Shown piece by piece: positions 55,483-64,000 of a DNA stretch of 64,000 nt. Origin of the DNA: Methylomonas albis (GTDB lineage: Bacteria; Pseudomonadota; Gammaproteobacteria; Methylococcales; Methylomonadaceae); NCBI RefSeq assembly GCF_014850955.1, contig NZ_JACXSS010000001.1, forward strand, positions 4,464,001 to 4,528,000, written 5' to 3'. The notes below the pieces were generated by a model that was given only the letters and a program-made list of their open reading frames with translations, had not been told where the DNA came from and did no database searches. The translations under genes were made by a program, and so were the position numbers. Within the stretch, counting starts at the first letter, position 1. Each line of letters starts with the position of its first letter.

Positions 55483-57174
55483 TCACCCCAAAAGCGCGGT
55501 CCATTGACCGATCAACGCATTATCCAAGCCCAATCCTGCACCGCTCGCGCCAACCCAGGCGCCGGTGGTCTGGTTGGCGGGCTTGGCGCGCACTCCGGCC
55601 AAAAATGCTTCCAGGTTGTTAGCCGCAGCCAGTTGTTGCAGGGTTTGCCAGATCACAGCGTCGTATTGGCGTTCCACCAACAACAAGATGCGCTGGCTGG
55701 CGGCGACCAATGTTGATTCTTTGAAGGACTCAACCAACGCCGCTAAGGCGGCACGGCCGGCGTCGTCGCTGGGGGGGCGCAGCTCGGCCAGCATCGGGTA
55801 ATTCACCCGTTTCAAGAACACGCTGTCTTCGTCGTCGATCAAGCCGCCGCCGTCGGCTGGGCCGCCCACCACTTCGGGCGGCGTCGGCAAAGAAGTGCCT
55901 AGTGCTAACACGATACCGCTGATCGAGGTTTCTGCGGCGCGGCTGGGCCGGCGCATGTACAGCGGCGCATTGCTGCCGAAACGATCCCAGATGGCTTGCC
56001 AGGCGGCCTGGTCGGTATCCAGAGCATGCACCGGCCTTACGGGATATAGCTTCAATCGCAGCAAATCCAGCTGCGGCAGCAGGCGTTTATTCGGGTCGAA
56101 ATTGCGCTCCAGTTGCGCGGCGTAATGCCCGTAATCCAGATTGGACAAGGGCACCAGCACCACAATGTCCACAGGTTCGCCGTTGCTTAAATCAATAGGC
56201 GGCAAAGCCAGGGATTCGGCGCGAATCTGTTCCACGTCCGATTGCCGTAAAGGTGCGATAGCGACCTGATAGTTTTCCGGAAAATAACCTTGCCGACCGT
56301 TGACCGGATCGACCGCTTCCTTGGGCAGAGTGCCGACCGGCGGCAACAGGGAAAAATAATCGCTGGCATGAAAATCGCCGGTCAGCCCGCCGCTACGGCG
56401 ATTGCTTAATATGTCGGTTAATAAGGCCTCGTACTGCCGGGACAAATCGCTTTGTAATGAATCTATGCCCGGCTCGGCACGCAAGGGATGGCGCAGCAAT
56501 TGCGCATCCAGCCATTGCGGTGCGCCTTCTTGAATCGCCACCAAACCCAGTGCCACGGCGTCTTCCGGCAACAAGCCGTGCAATTGATCATCGCCAAGCA
56601 ACTCTCTCATCAAACGCGCCCGAATCTGCAACGGGCTTTGTTGCGGCAGCGGAATCGGCAAAGGCACCAAGCCCATTTGCACCGACTCGGTAATCATCGC
56701 GTATTGAAAGCCGCGTTTGGCGCTCAAATCTTTCGGGAACACTTCGGCTATGTCGGTGCCCACATCGACATACCGCAACACGACCGCATACAAACCCCGG
56801 TTCAGATTGGCGAAATTGCCGTCGTTCAGGCCGCTGATCAAGGCCCGGTCGCGTAGATTGACGATCAGCCGGCTACCCAGCTCCAGCACCCGGCCGGCCG
56901 GCGTCATTGCCAACCCCGGTTCCAGCGTCAGCAAGCCGGTGAAGCGGTCGAAGCTCAAGGCCAGACCGCCGACGATGCCGCTGCCCAGCACCCGGCCGAG
57001 TTCGCGCAAACGCTGATCCAGATAGATTTGATCGCGGGTCAGGTCTTCGGCGGTCAGCAAGCGGCCGTCGAAATAATGGCTGCGGGTCAGACGCGGGTCG
57101 ATGTCGGCAACCTGATCCAGCGCCAGTCCGGCGGCAATCGGATTGCCCAGGGGTTGAAATAGAATGTCGCTCAT
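55483..57174 (-). CDS. eCIS baseplate-associated protein with recurring N-terminal module (563 aa)
   Basis: A 563-residue protein of the injection-system operon. Residues about 25-110 carry the shared module in its clearest form: SHYFDGRLLTAEDLTRDQIYLDQR, GSGIVGGLALSF, LTLEPGLAMTPAGRVLELG. The remainder has mixed alpha/beta character with no recognisable catalytic motif. A very strong AAGGAGGG ribosome site lies before the ATG. Its role is inferred from position between tail-protein genes: a structural or adaptor subunit at the baseplate. It is followed by the repeat cluster at 55012-55482. Confidence 0.78.
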   Translation of the reverse strand: MSDILFQPLGNPIAAGLALDQVADIDPRLTRSHYFDGRLLTAEDLTRDQIYLDQRLRELGRVLGSGIVGGLALSFDRFTGLLTLEPGLAMTPAGRVLELGSRLIVNLRDRALISGLNDGNFANLNRGLYAVVLRYVDVGTDIAEVFPKDLSAKRGFQYAMITESVQMGLVPLPIPLPQQSPLQIRARLMRELLGDDQLHGLLPEDAVALGLVAIQEGAPQWLDAQLLRHPLRAEPGIDSLQSDLSRQYEALLTDILSNRRSGGLTGDFHASDYFSLLPPVGTLPKEAVDPVNGRQGYFPENYQVAIAPLRQSDVEQIRAESLALPPIDLSNGEPVDIVVLVPLSNLDYGHYAAQLERNFDPNKRLLPQLDLLRLKLYPVRPVHALDTDQAAWQAIWDRFGSNAPLYMRRPSRAAETSISGIVLALGTSLPTPPEVVGGPADGGGLIDDEDSVFLKRVNYPMLAELRPPSDDAGRAALAALVESFKESTLVAASQRILLLVERQYDAVIWQTLQQLAAANNLEAFLAGVRAKPANQTTGAWVGASGAGLGLDNALIGQWTALLG

Positions 57175-57187
57175 AGTCCCTCCTTGA

Positions 57188-58090
57188 TCAGGGCTGGCGC
57201 GCCAGCCAGGCCAATTGGCTGGCGGTGGCCAGGAACGGCCGCACCAAGTTGTTGATCGAGATTAATTGCGGGTTGACCAAAATCGCGTTGATGTCGGCGA
57301 CGCTGATGCTGATCCTGGCCAGCAACAAGCGGGCGCCCTCCTCCAGTTCATCATTCAATTGCCGGGGATTAACGCCACTACCGTCCAGCGCGTGCAGCAA
57401 ACGGGCATGCAGCGCCAGTTGCGCGCCGGCCTCAGAATTATCGGTTTGCACTTGCTGCAACCAGGCTTGTTCGACGGCCGACAAGGCCGGCATCGCTGCG
57501 GGCAAGGCTTGATGGCAGGCCCAGGGTTGGTAGGCATCGTCACCCGCGGGAGGTGGTAATTCCGGAATCAATTCCAGACGCACGCTGTCAGCAGTGCGGC
57601 TGGGTTGCACTGCATCGGTACTGAGATTGAGCTTGCGCGCCAGCACCGGTTGCATCGCCACCGGGCAATCTTTTTGCCGCACGCAGATTTTCAGCCAGAG
57701 CAGATTATCGGCGTCGCTGTATCCTTCGCGCAGATGACTCTCCGATTGCGCGGCCAGCCAGTCGCCGAGATTGATGCAGTAGGGTTCGTGAATCAACACC
57801 TCGCGGCCCAGGCCGTCGATGCCTATGCCCGGACTCACCAGCAAGCGTACCGTCAGATTGTCGGTATTGTTGGGATGCGTAGCCGGCGCCATGCTGACCA
57901 GCATGCCCGCCAAGGTGCCGTAGCCTTGCAGCCAATATTGATGCCGGGTCAGACGGCGGCGGTGGTAGGCCTGCTCGTCACGGGTCGCTTCCAGACCCAG
58001 CATCATCCCGGCCTCGTAAGCCACGCGGCGCAAGGGCTCGGCCAACGTGGCGTCCTGTTCCAGCGTGGTGAAATCGTCTAGGGTGTCCAT
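57188..58090 (-). CDS. eCIS baseplate-associated protein with recurring N-terminal module (300 aa)
   Basis: A 300-residue protein whose first 120 residues are a diverged copy of the module in the two larger proteins downstream (LGLEATRDEQAYHRRRLTRHQYWLQ, GYGTLAGMLVSM, LLVSPGIGIDGLGREVLIHEP). The C-terminal part is helical and ends in a Leu/Ala-rich segment. GGAGG lies 4 bases before the ATG and 13 bases separate it from the 563-residue protein gene. Function is inferred from context only. Confidence 0.75.
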   Translation of the reverse strand: MDTLDDFTTLEQDATLAEPLRRVAYEAGMMLGLEATRDEQAYHRRRLTRHQYWLQGYGTLAGMLVSMAPATHPNNTDNLTVRLLVSPGIGIDGLGREVLIHEPYCINLGDWLAAQSESHLREGYSDADNLLWLKICVRQKDCPVAMQPVLARKLNLSTDAVQPSRTADSVRLELIPELPPPAGDDAYQPWACHQALPAAMPALSAVEQAWLQQVQTDNSEAGAQLALHARLLHALDGSGVNPRQLNDELEEGARLLLARISISVADINAILVNPQLISINNLVRPFLATASQLAWLARQP

Positions 58091-58147
58091 GCGGCCTCCG
58101 CGTTTGCTGCCAAGAAGGCATTACCGAAATTCGATTCAAGAAAATCA

Positions 58148-60574
58148 CTAAGCCTGTGCATTGATGTCCTCCGGTGAAAAGGCCGCCGGGTTTTTCAAAA
58201 CTCCTTCGCGGCCCAGATAAGTGTCATCCAGCGTGACGCGGCGGAACGGCGGCGCGGTTTCGATGAAGGTATCCATGCCCAGCAGCGGCGCGATACCCAG
58301 CACGAAAGGATGTTCGGTTTCGATGATTTTGTATTGCAGGTGCGCCGGTAGTTGTTCGGTCAAAATGTCTTCGACGGCAGTGCGCAAACTCACCGCCCGC
58401 CCGTGCAGCAAGATACTGACCTGATGCGCGTATTCTTCAAAAAACGCTTTGACCTGTGCCGCCTCGTCAACGGTGGCCAATGCCGGCGCAAATAGCGCCA
58501 GAAATTGCCGGGCGTCGCTTTCCGACAGAATCAGGCTGTCGCCGATGATGCTGTTACCGCTCATCCCTGTGCCCAGAGTTAACGGGTGATCGCCATCGTC
58601 CATGTCTATGCCCAAGATCGTCGCCATGGTCCGCCGCAAACGGAAATTCTCTAAAACCACAATTTCGCCGCGCTGCACGCCGCCGTCGCTGACGATGTCC
58701 AAAGCCAGATTCAACGCGGCCAGCGTACCTTTGTACTGTTGAATCAAGGTCAGATCCCTTAGCCAGCGCCGCTGCCGGGCTTCCGGCCAGTGGCTAGGCA
58801 GACGGCCACCGACCGCCTCGGCCAACCAAGGCAGGTTAGCGGCAGGCGTTGCCTCGGGCGCCAGCAATTGCTCGCTGGCGGCAATCCGGCCTTCCAGCGG
58901 GGTCAATACCCCTTCGAAGGCTGCCAGCAAGCGCTCGCGAACGTCGGCGCCATTGGCCGGACCTACAGCTTGCGCCGGGTCGTAACTGAGTTCCTGCCGG
59001 TAAAATTCCGGAAAATAGGCTTCCTGGTAGGAAAAGCGCGGGTAATAGACTCTGATGGCATGCAAAGCCGGGCTTTGCCGGCCATCGCCGCGCAAAGTCA
59101 CTTGAATTTGCAGATAGCGTCCGCGCAATTGCCGCACCCGACCGGACGGCTGCTGCAAAAGAATCTCGAACAGACCGCTGCTGCCGGCTTGCTGGCCGGC
59201 CAGGCTTGCCGCGAATGGCAATTCCGACGCCAGCGGATTCCACAGCGGCGCGGGTTGCTCGATAGGTTTGGGCCGAACCGCCTGCCGGCTGGCAAATACC
59301 CGCACTGCAATCTGAATATCGCAGCCCGGCGGGATGCAGGCGTCCAGATACAATCTATGCCACTGCGTATCGACTTGGCCGGAATCCAGCTCATGCAGCA
59401 AGGCCGTGCCTTCCAGAAAAAACTGTGGCCGGCGCAAGGCATGCAATTCTCGCGGACGCGGCTCAATCGCCGGAAAATCCGCATCGGCCTCGGCTTGATA
59501 ACGCAACTGGCCGTCGGCGCTGCTGACAAAACGCGGCACGGCTTGCGACAACATTGGATAGCGTTCGTGCAGCAAGCGGGCCTGGCCGCTGCTGGTTTCG
59601 CTATCCCAATACAGCGTCAATACCGGGCAATCGCGTTGCGTGAAATTCGCATCATTCGCCGCGCGCGGTACCAAAGCCGCCAGCCGGCCGCTGTCCGGTA
59701 AAGACGAATCGGCAGCCAGCGCCAGATCGACAACAAACGGCAACTCGGCCGGGCAAGCGTAGGTTTTGAATGGCGCATCGGCCAATGCCGATAGAGGCCG
59801 CGTCAATATGGCCTGCGCCCCCATACCGTCGTGGCACAACAGATATAACTGCTGCAAATCGCAACATAGCGCCAGCGCCTGCATACCCTCCGGCAAGGCT
59901 TGCTGCCAGATGCGGCTTAATGGATGCGGATTGGCCTGCTCGGGCTCAAAGCGTACCGGTTGCGGCGTGTAGGGTAAGGGCAGCGGTTCGCCACTGCATA
60001 ACATCAAACCCGATTCACTGATTAACCAGACGCGCTGTTCCGCGTCGACACAGGCCCTAAGCGGCATTTGCGAACCAGCATCCTCGCCGTCGGCATTGCC
60101 CCATGCACAGAAGGTTTGCCAACGTCGGGCCAAATGAAACAACAGTAAACCATGCTGATTGACACCGTCACTGAACGGCAAGGCCAATCTACCGTCGCCG
60201 GCTGGCAGACCAAAGCCCGGTTTGCCGCTGCGGGCAATCGCCGCGAACGCCATGTCGGTAAAGCGGCCCTGCGGCGCGACGACATCCTGCAATTCATTGT
60301 CCTGCAAGCTCAGATAACCACGGCCGCTGTTCAATTCGACGCGCCTACCGTCGGCACTCAAGCGACCGATCTGATTAAAACTGTCCAAGGCCAGCGGCGC
60401 GCTGGTCTCCCAAGCCAACAAAGCCGCCGCCGGATCGGCGGCTGGCAAGCGCAAGACCTGGTTTTGTGCGAGCGTCAGCGCCTGCAAACCGGTGTTCCAG
60501 CTCAAATGACTGGAACCCTGTTCGAAATCGGCCTGGCCTTTCAGTAAAAAATACGGGGTGTTGTTGACGTCCAT
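58148..60574 (-). CDS. gpI-like tail protein (TIGR02242 type) with N-terminal propeller-like domain
   Basis: An 808-residue fusion. The first half (about 1-420) repeats WxL/GRL-type strands (RLSADGRRVELNSGRGYLSLQDN, RVWLISESGLMLCSG) as in beta-propellers. The second half contains the tail domain: RFSYQEAYFPEFYRQ, LLAAFEGVLTPLEGRI, LPWLAEAVGGRLPSHWPEARQRRWL, LIQQYKGTLAALNLAL, then VVLENFRLRR. These steps follow the P2 gpI-type phage tail/TIGR02242 pattern that forms the outer baseplate. It lies 9 bases after the gpJ-like gene. Confidence 0.85.
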   Translation of the reverse strand: MDVNNTPYFLLKGQADFEQGSSHLSWNTGLQALTLAQNQVLRLPAADPAAALLAWETSAPLALDSFNQIGRLSADGRRVELNSGRGYLSLQDNELQDVVAPQGRFTDMAFAAIARSGKPGFGLPAGDGRLALPFSDGVNQHGLLLFHLARRWQTFCAWGNADGEDAGSQMPLRACVDAEQRVWLISESGLMLCSGEPLPLPYTPQPVRFEPEQANPHPLSRIWQQALPEGMQALALCCDLQQLYLLCHDGMGAQAILTRPLSALADAPFKTYACPAELPFVVDLALAADSSLPDSGRLAALVPRAANDANFTQRDCPVLTLYWDSETSSGQARLLHERYPMLSQAVPRFVSSADGQLRYQAEADADFPAIEPRPRELHALRRPQFFLEGTALLHELDSGQVDTQWHRLYLDACIPPGCDIQIAVRVFASRQAVRPKPIEQPAPLWNPLASELPFAASLAGQQAGSSGLFEILLQQPSGRVRQLRGRYLQIQVTLRGDGRQSPALHAIRVYYPRFSYQEAYFPEFYRQELSYDPAQAVGPANGADVRERLLAAFEGVLTPLEGRIAASEQLLAPEATPAANLPWLAEAVGGRLPSHWPEARQRRWLRDLTLIQQYKGTLAALNLALDIVSDGGVQRGEIVVLENFRLRRTMATILGIDMDDGDHPLTLGTGMSGNSIIGDSLILSESDARQFLALFAPALATVDEAAQVKAFFEEYAHQVSILLHGRAVSLRTAVEDILTEQLPAHLQYKIIETEHPFVLGIAPLLGMDTFIETAPPFRRVTLDDTYLGREGVLKNPAAFSPEDINAQA

Positions 60575-60583
60575 CGCTCGCCC

Positions 60584-62755
60584 TCAACAAATGTCCGGTA
60601 TTACCGGCACCGCGACGCCCAAACTATCGTCCGGGGTTTGGCCTTCCAGCAAACCAATGCCGTCCGGTAAGGCCGGCGCGCCGGAACCGCTATCGGCGCG
60701 TACGCCCAACAGTTCCGGCAACTGATATTTAGTCAAATTGACAGGCTCGTCGGCTTGCAAACGTCGCCAGCCATTGCTGCCGCGTTGAAACAGACTCAAA
60801 GCATTGATGGCTTGCACACCGGCCACCCGCGCCGCCTGGGTCAATAATTCGTTAGCGCGCACTGCACCGCCCAAAGGCCAACCAACACCGCGCGCACCGC
60901 CGGGCGCCAAGGGCCACAGGTATTCCAGCAGAGTCTGCTGCACATCGCGCAGGGTTTGTTGCTCGGTTTCAATGTCGCGCACCTGCACTTTTACGCTGAC
61001 CGCAATCGGCACGAACTCCGGACTTAACACATACAATTCGGTGCCGACCATGGTCCGCTGCAATAGATAGGCAAACACATCCTTCAACAAGCCCTGGTTA
61101 GACTTGGGCGTATGTCCTAAAGCGGGTTCAGCCGGCGGCAGCACGAACACGCTGACCACTCCCGGCACATCGTCGCGCGCCGCACGAATGCTGGCACCGG
61201 GCAGAAAACCGATCAATACTTCGGCGCGGGCCACCGGATTGACGGGATTGGCTTCGGTGATGATTTTGAAATCCTGCTGGGTCACGGCCCGGTTGCGATG
61301 GGTCAGAAATTGCGGGATGCGTTTTTCGGCCTGTTCGACAGTTTCCGCATCGCGTCCGCCGTGCAAGGGCCATTCGTGGCGCAATTTATAGCGCGCACTG
61401 CCGCTGACTACTTCCTTGACCGATCCTGCGGGGATATTGCCGGCACTGCCGCCACCAAATAAATAAGCGGCGATGCGAATTCGGCTGCCCACAGGCGGCC
61501 GTCTCCCCACCGTACCGTCACCAAAGTAGACATAGCCGGACTGCGGATTGAGCCGATACACTCTGGCATCGGCAGCCTGGCCGGCCAGGAAATCCACTTG
61601 TTGCCAAACCACCCAAGCGCCGTTTTCCTCGACATCCAGTTGCAAGGTAGCAGCCTCGATATTCTGATCCGGCAAGACCACCACTTGATCGGGCTGGCCG
61701 GTCCCCATGCCCACCAGCAAATCCTGTTTCAAGCCTTGGGCCAGCACATCGACAGCGTTCAGCGCCAGGTAGCCCAGTTGTAATTTGGGATGTTCCGGGC
61801 AACGCAGGCGCAGCCAAAAGGCCACCCGGCCGGCTTCGACTTGATCCGCCAATTCCGGCGGCCTATCGCCGACGCCGCTGAACATTGGATCGGTAGGCAC
61901 AAAAGCCTGAAACAGCGCAGGGTTCTTCGGCAGACGTAAACGCACCACGCCGGTTTGCCGACCACCTTTAGAGCTGTCGGCCAACACATCCAAGGGTAAA
62001 TAAATCGTTTCACCGGCCTCACCGGTGGATACCAGCTCCCAAAGCAATTTGCGCGGATTCAGCTCATTGATCGCGTCACCTTCCAACTCGTCGGCAGGCG
62101 CAATACCGATATTAAAAGCCAAGCCAGCTAGATGACTGCGCAGCAAGGCAATCTGGCTTTCCAGTTGCCGGGGGGCGATGCAAGCCAGGTAAAAACTGCG
62201 ATCCAAACTGCTAGTCAGATCCAGCACTTCCTTAACCGGCTCGAAACGACGAGGTTGAAACGGCTCCGGCCGTTGGCCGTTGCGCAGACCGTACTGTTCC
62301 TGCAAATCCTGCAAGGTCAAACCCAACGCGGCTAAATCGGCAACCTCCAGCCTTTGTTTGATCAACACCTGCAAGCTCAAGCAGGTGGGTTGCAATTCGC
62401 CGACCGCTGTCAGAATTTGTTTGCCGGCCCGGAGCTGGCTGCCATCCGCCAACAAGGGTGCCGGCAACACGCTGGTCGGCCCGGCGTCTATGCAGACTAT
62501 GCCTTTGGCAGGCCGGGCGGCGCGTACCGGGATTTGCAGCAAATTCAGAAACACCCGGCGCTGGCGTTCCGGGATTAAATTGGCGCGATACAAAATGGTT
62601 TCGGTCAGCCAAGCGAACAAATCCACGAAACTGTGCAGAGGATCGCCGGGCGCGATCTGGGTTAGCTCCGGCAAATGATTTGCCAGCCGGGCCTTGGCTT
62701 CGGCGACCAGATCGTCGAAGCGTCTATCGTCTAAATTCGGTACCGGTAATGGCAT
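60584..62755 (-). CDS. gpJ-like baseplate assembly protein (TIGR02243 type)
   Basis: A 723-residue baseplate wedge protein. The N-terminus MPLPVPNLDDRRFDDLVAEA and FAWLTETILYRANLIPERQ is almost a family signature of putative baseplate assembly proteins. The C-terminal half has VTQQDFKIITEANPVNPVARAE, VSVFVLPPAEPALGHTPKSNQ and VQVRDIETEQQTLRDVQQTLLEYLWPL, the gpJ-type domain. The ribosome site AGAGAGG is clear. It follows the gp25-like gene by 19 bases. Confidence 0.9.
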   Translation of the reverse strand: MPLPVPNLDDRRFDDLVAEAKARLANHLPELTQIAPGDPLHSFVDLFAWLTETILYRANLIPERQRRVFLNLLQIPVRAARPAKGIVCIDAGPTSVLPAPLLADGSQLRAGKQILTAVGELQPTCLSLQVLIKQRLEVADLAALGLTLQDLQEQYGLRNGQRPEPFQPRRFEPVKEVLDLTSSLDRSFYLACIAPRQLESQIALLRSHLAGLAFNIGIAPADELEGDAINELNPRKLLWELVSTGEAGETIYLPLDVLADSSKGGRQTGVVRLRLPKNPALFQAFVPTDPMFSGVGDRPPELADQVEAGRVAFWLRLRCPEHPKLQLGYLALNAVDVLAQGLKQDLLVGMGTGQPDQVVVLPDQNIEAATLQLDVEENGAWVVWQQVDFLAGQAADARVYRLNPQSGYVYFGDGTVGRRPPVGSRIRIAAYLFGGGSAGNIPAGSVKEVVSGSARYKLRHEWPLHGGRDAETVEQAEKRIPQFLTHRNRAVTQQDFKIITEANPVNPVARAEVLIGFLPGASIRAARDDVPGVVSVFVLPPAEPALGHTPKSNQGLLKDVFAYLLQRTMVGTELYVLSPEFVPIAVSVKVQVRDIETEQQTLRDVQQTLLEYLWPLAPGGARGVGWPLGGAVRANELLTQAARVAGVQAINALSLFQRGSNGWRRLQADEPVNLTKYQLPELLGVRADSGSGAPALPDGIGLLEGQTPDDSLGVAVPVIPDIC

Positions 62756-62774
62756 AACGGCCTCTCTTGCAGCC

Positions 62775-63176
62775 TCAAGCCGGCAGGCTCAGGTTTAGCG
62801 TGAATCCCAGTTCCGCCGGGCGCTGGCTATTGCGCAACCGATAGCGGATATTGATATGCACATCGGCGACGCTGGCGGGACTGGCCTGCACCTGCACTTC
62901 GTCGATTTCCACTCGTGGCTCCCAGGTTTCCAGCGATTTGCGCACCACACCGGCGATTAAATGCCGGGTGGTTTCGTTATTAGGTTGATGCACAAAGTTT
63001 AATAAGCCGGCGCCGAAAGTCGGGCGTTGCAAGCGCTCGCCTGGACGGGTCAGCAAAATGTTGAGCATGACCTCGCGGATACTCTGATCGTCTCGGGTCC
63101 AGCTCAAGCGCCCGTCGGCATCGATATTGCCCAAGGGCCAGCTGATAATCTCGGGTACCGGCGTGCGCATTTTCAA
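62775..63176 (-). CDS. gp25/gpW-like baseplate wedge protein
   Basis: A 133-residue lysozyme-like-fold wedge subunit. The family pattern is clear: SIREVMLNILLTRPGERLQRPTFGAGLLNFV, then VRKSLETWEPRVEIDEVQVQ and an inward beta hairpin. In contractile tails this protein joins sheath-tail and baseplate. Its ATG overlaps the upstream gene by 4 bases (ATGA); a second ATG two codons on is also possible. Confidence 0.93.
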   Translation of the reverse strand: MKMRTPVPEIISWPLGNIDADGRLSWTRDDQSIREVMLNILLTRPGERLQRPTFGAGLLNFVHQPNNETTRHLIAGVVRKSLETWEPRVEIDEVQVQASPASVADVHINIRYRLRNSQRPAELGFTLNLSLPA

Positions 63177-64000
63177 CCTCCCTTAATCTTTGGAAACGGC
63201 AGGCAAATCCGTACCCACGGCAGCCAGAAAAATACGATGTTCAGCAATGAGATCATGATCATCAGCAAAATCATTGCCACCAGCGTAATCACCGGCAAGC
63301 TGAACGAACAAATCCATTGAATCCCAAAGTCCGGGCCGGCAGTGTCTTTTACAGTGTCTTCGCTGGCACCCTTATTCAATTTCAATTTGTTCATTAAATC
63401 GAAGGTATCAGCGGGCGTGATCATCGCCGCGCCCTTGGCCAGTCCGCGACGCAGATCGGCCAGCGACGGCATCTGAATCAGCGCCGGCCGGCTGGCGTCC
63501 GGATCGAAGGGCGCGGCGACACGGAACTGAATGCTGCGGGTGTCGGCATTGGCCCATTGAATCTGTTCCTGGCCCTGCTGGTTTTTGGCACGGACAAAAG
63601 CCACTACTTGATAGACATCGCCGAGGTTTTGCGCGAATTTGGGCAGCGGAATTTCCTTGACCTTATTCAAGGCTTGGTCACTGAGGCGTTGGTCCAACAA
63701 CACACGGATTTCCTGGGCATCGGCGGCCAGCAGCAACAGTGTCAGATTCAGGCTGCCAACCCCATTAGCATTCGGCAAGGCCGGCAATGCCCCCAGCTTG
63801 TCCAAGCCGCCAACTGTATCTATCGCCTGTTCTTGTTGAATCAACCAACGCACCAACGGGTTATCACCGCCCATCGCAAAGCAGGCTTGCAGATAGCTAT
63901 AAAAGGTTTGTTGCCGATACGGCGCGAACAAGCCCTGGCTGGTTTCGGTGTAGGCTTGGCCTGGCAAACCAGCCGGCAGTTTGGCCTCGTCGTACAGCCA
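63173..64000 (-). CDS. eCIS-operon protein with hydrophobic C-terminus (5' end outside window)
   Basis: The frame is open to the right edge, so the N-terminus is missing; a TTG at 63967 is not needed as start. The visible 275 residues begin WLYDEAKLPAGLPGQAYTET. A soluble region is followed by the charged KLNKGASEDTVKD and then, near the C-terminus, a long hydrophobic stretch (SLPVITLVAMILLMIMISLL, then NIVFFWLPWVRICLPFPK). That tail could span or line a membrane, unusual for baseplate parts. It overlaps gp25 by 4 bases. I recognise the C-terminal pattern as recurring in contractile-injection operons, but not a named function. Confidence 0.7.
   Translation of the reverse strand, partial: WLYDEAKLPAGLPGQAYTETSQGLFAPYRQQTFYSYLQACFAMGGDNPLVRWLIQQEQAIDTVGGLDKLGALPALPNANGVGSLNLTLLLLAADAQEIRVLLDQRLSDQALNKVKEIPLPKFAQNLGDVYQVVAFVRAKNQQGQEQIQWANADTRSIQFRVAAPFDPDASRPALIQMPSLADLRRGLAKGAAMITPADTFDLMNKLKLNKGASEDTVKDTAGPDFGIQWICSFSLPVITLVAMILLMIMISLLNIVFFWLPWVRICLPFPKIKGG

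Noticed and set aside
43926-64000. An ordinary prophage as explanation for the tail-like genes
   Set aside because: No capsid, terminase, integrase or lysis genes are seen, whereas the DUF4157 protein and two-part AAA+ ATPase are eCIS hallmarks.

Overview
The window looks like chromosomal DNA of a gammaproteobacterium, most probably a Methylomonas-like type I methanotroph (Methylococcales). That placement is inferred from the protein flavour (RluC/RNase E, DnaX/YbaB/RecR, Orn and TusB/TusE neighbourhoods, a VPLPA-type C-terminal sorting signal, a YcgR-like PilZ protein, many interspersed palindromes) and from moderate GC; no 16S rRNA or methane monooxygenase gene is present to confirm it.

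Layout. 1-9.3 kb is housekeeping: the tail of an unidentified gene, the sodium/proton antiporter NhaD behind a structured leader, a cold-shock protein, a minus-strand sugE-tusB-tusE-rimO operon (guanidinium export, tRNA sulfur relay, ribosomal protein S12 methylthiolation), a YcgR-type PilZ protein and the transcription-repair coupling factor Mfd. 9.3-14.5 kb is accessory: REP-like palindromes, a secreted Q/N/Y-rich protein, a HicAB toxin-antitoxin pair, a membrane-anchored pentapeptide-repeat protein built on a 30-bp tandem repeat, and a bicupin. 14.6-25.4 kb is mixed: a plant-type phosphoglycerate mutase, a corrinoid-binding-like protein without signal peptide, an HD-GYP phosphodiesterase, small secreted or membrane proteins, an ApaH homologue that has lost its metal ligands, a chemoreceptor and a truncated haemoglobin. 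25.5-40.8 kb is again core: serS, a fused CrcB/Fluc-like protein, orn, an M48 protease, rsgA, a HIT protein, recR, ybaB, dnaX, the SRP RNA, sppA, a HAD phosphatase, rluC, rne with a long leader, and the agmatine-to-putrescine pair aguB/aguA.

43-64 kb is the distinctive part: one minus-strand block encoding the baseplate, ATPase and effector end of an extracellular contractile injection system (eCIS; a phage-tail-like device). In transcription order it holds a protein with a hydrophobic C-terminus (cut by the right edge), a gp25-like wedge protein, a gpJ-like baseplate protein, a gpI-like tail protein fused to an N-terminal probable beta-propeller, three proteins sharing a recurring N-terminal module, an unidentified 535-residue protein, an AAA+ ATPase with two P-loops, a 1,272-residue protein carrying a DUF4157 domain plus an HNH-like nuclease motif, and a translationally coupled TPR protein. 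Sheath, tube and spike genes are not in view and would be expected beyond position 64000. A 471-bp stretch of strong palindromic repeats sits inside this operon.

The best candidates for something new are the effector architecture and its coupled TPR partner, the trio of module-sharing baseplate proteins, the fused CrcB whose second half lacks TM1, and the ApaH pseudoenzyme.
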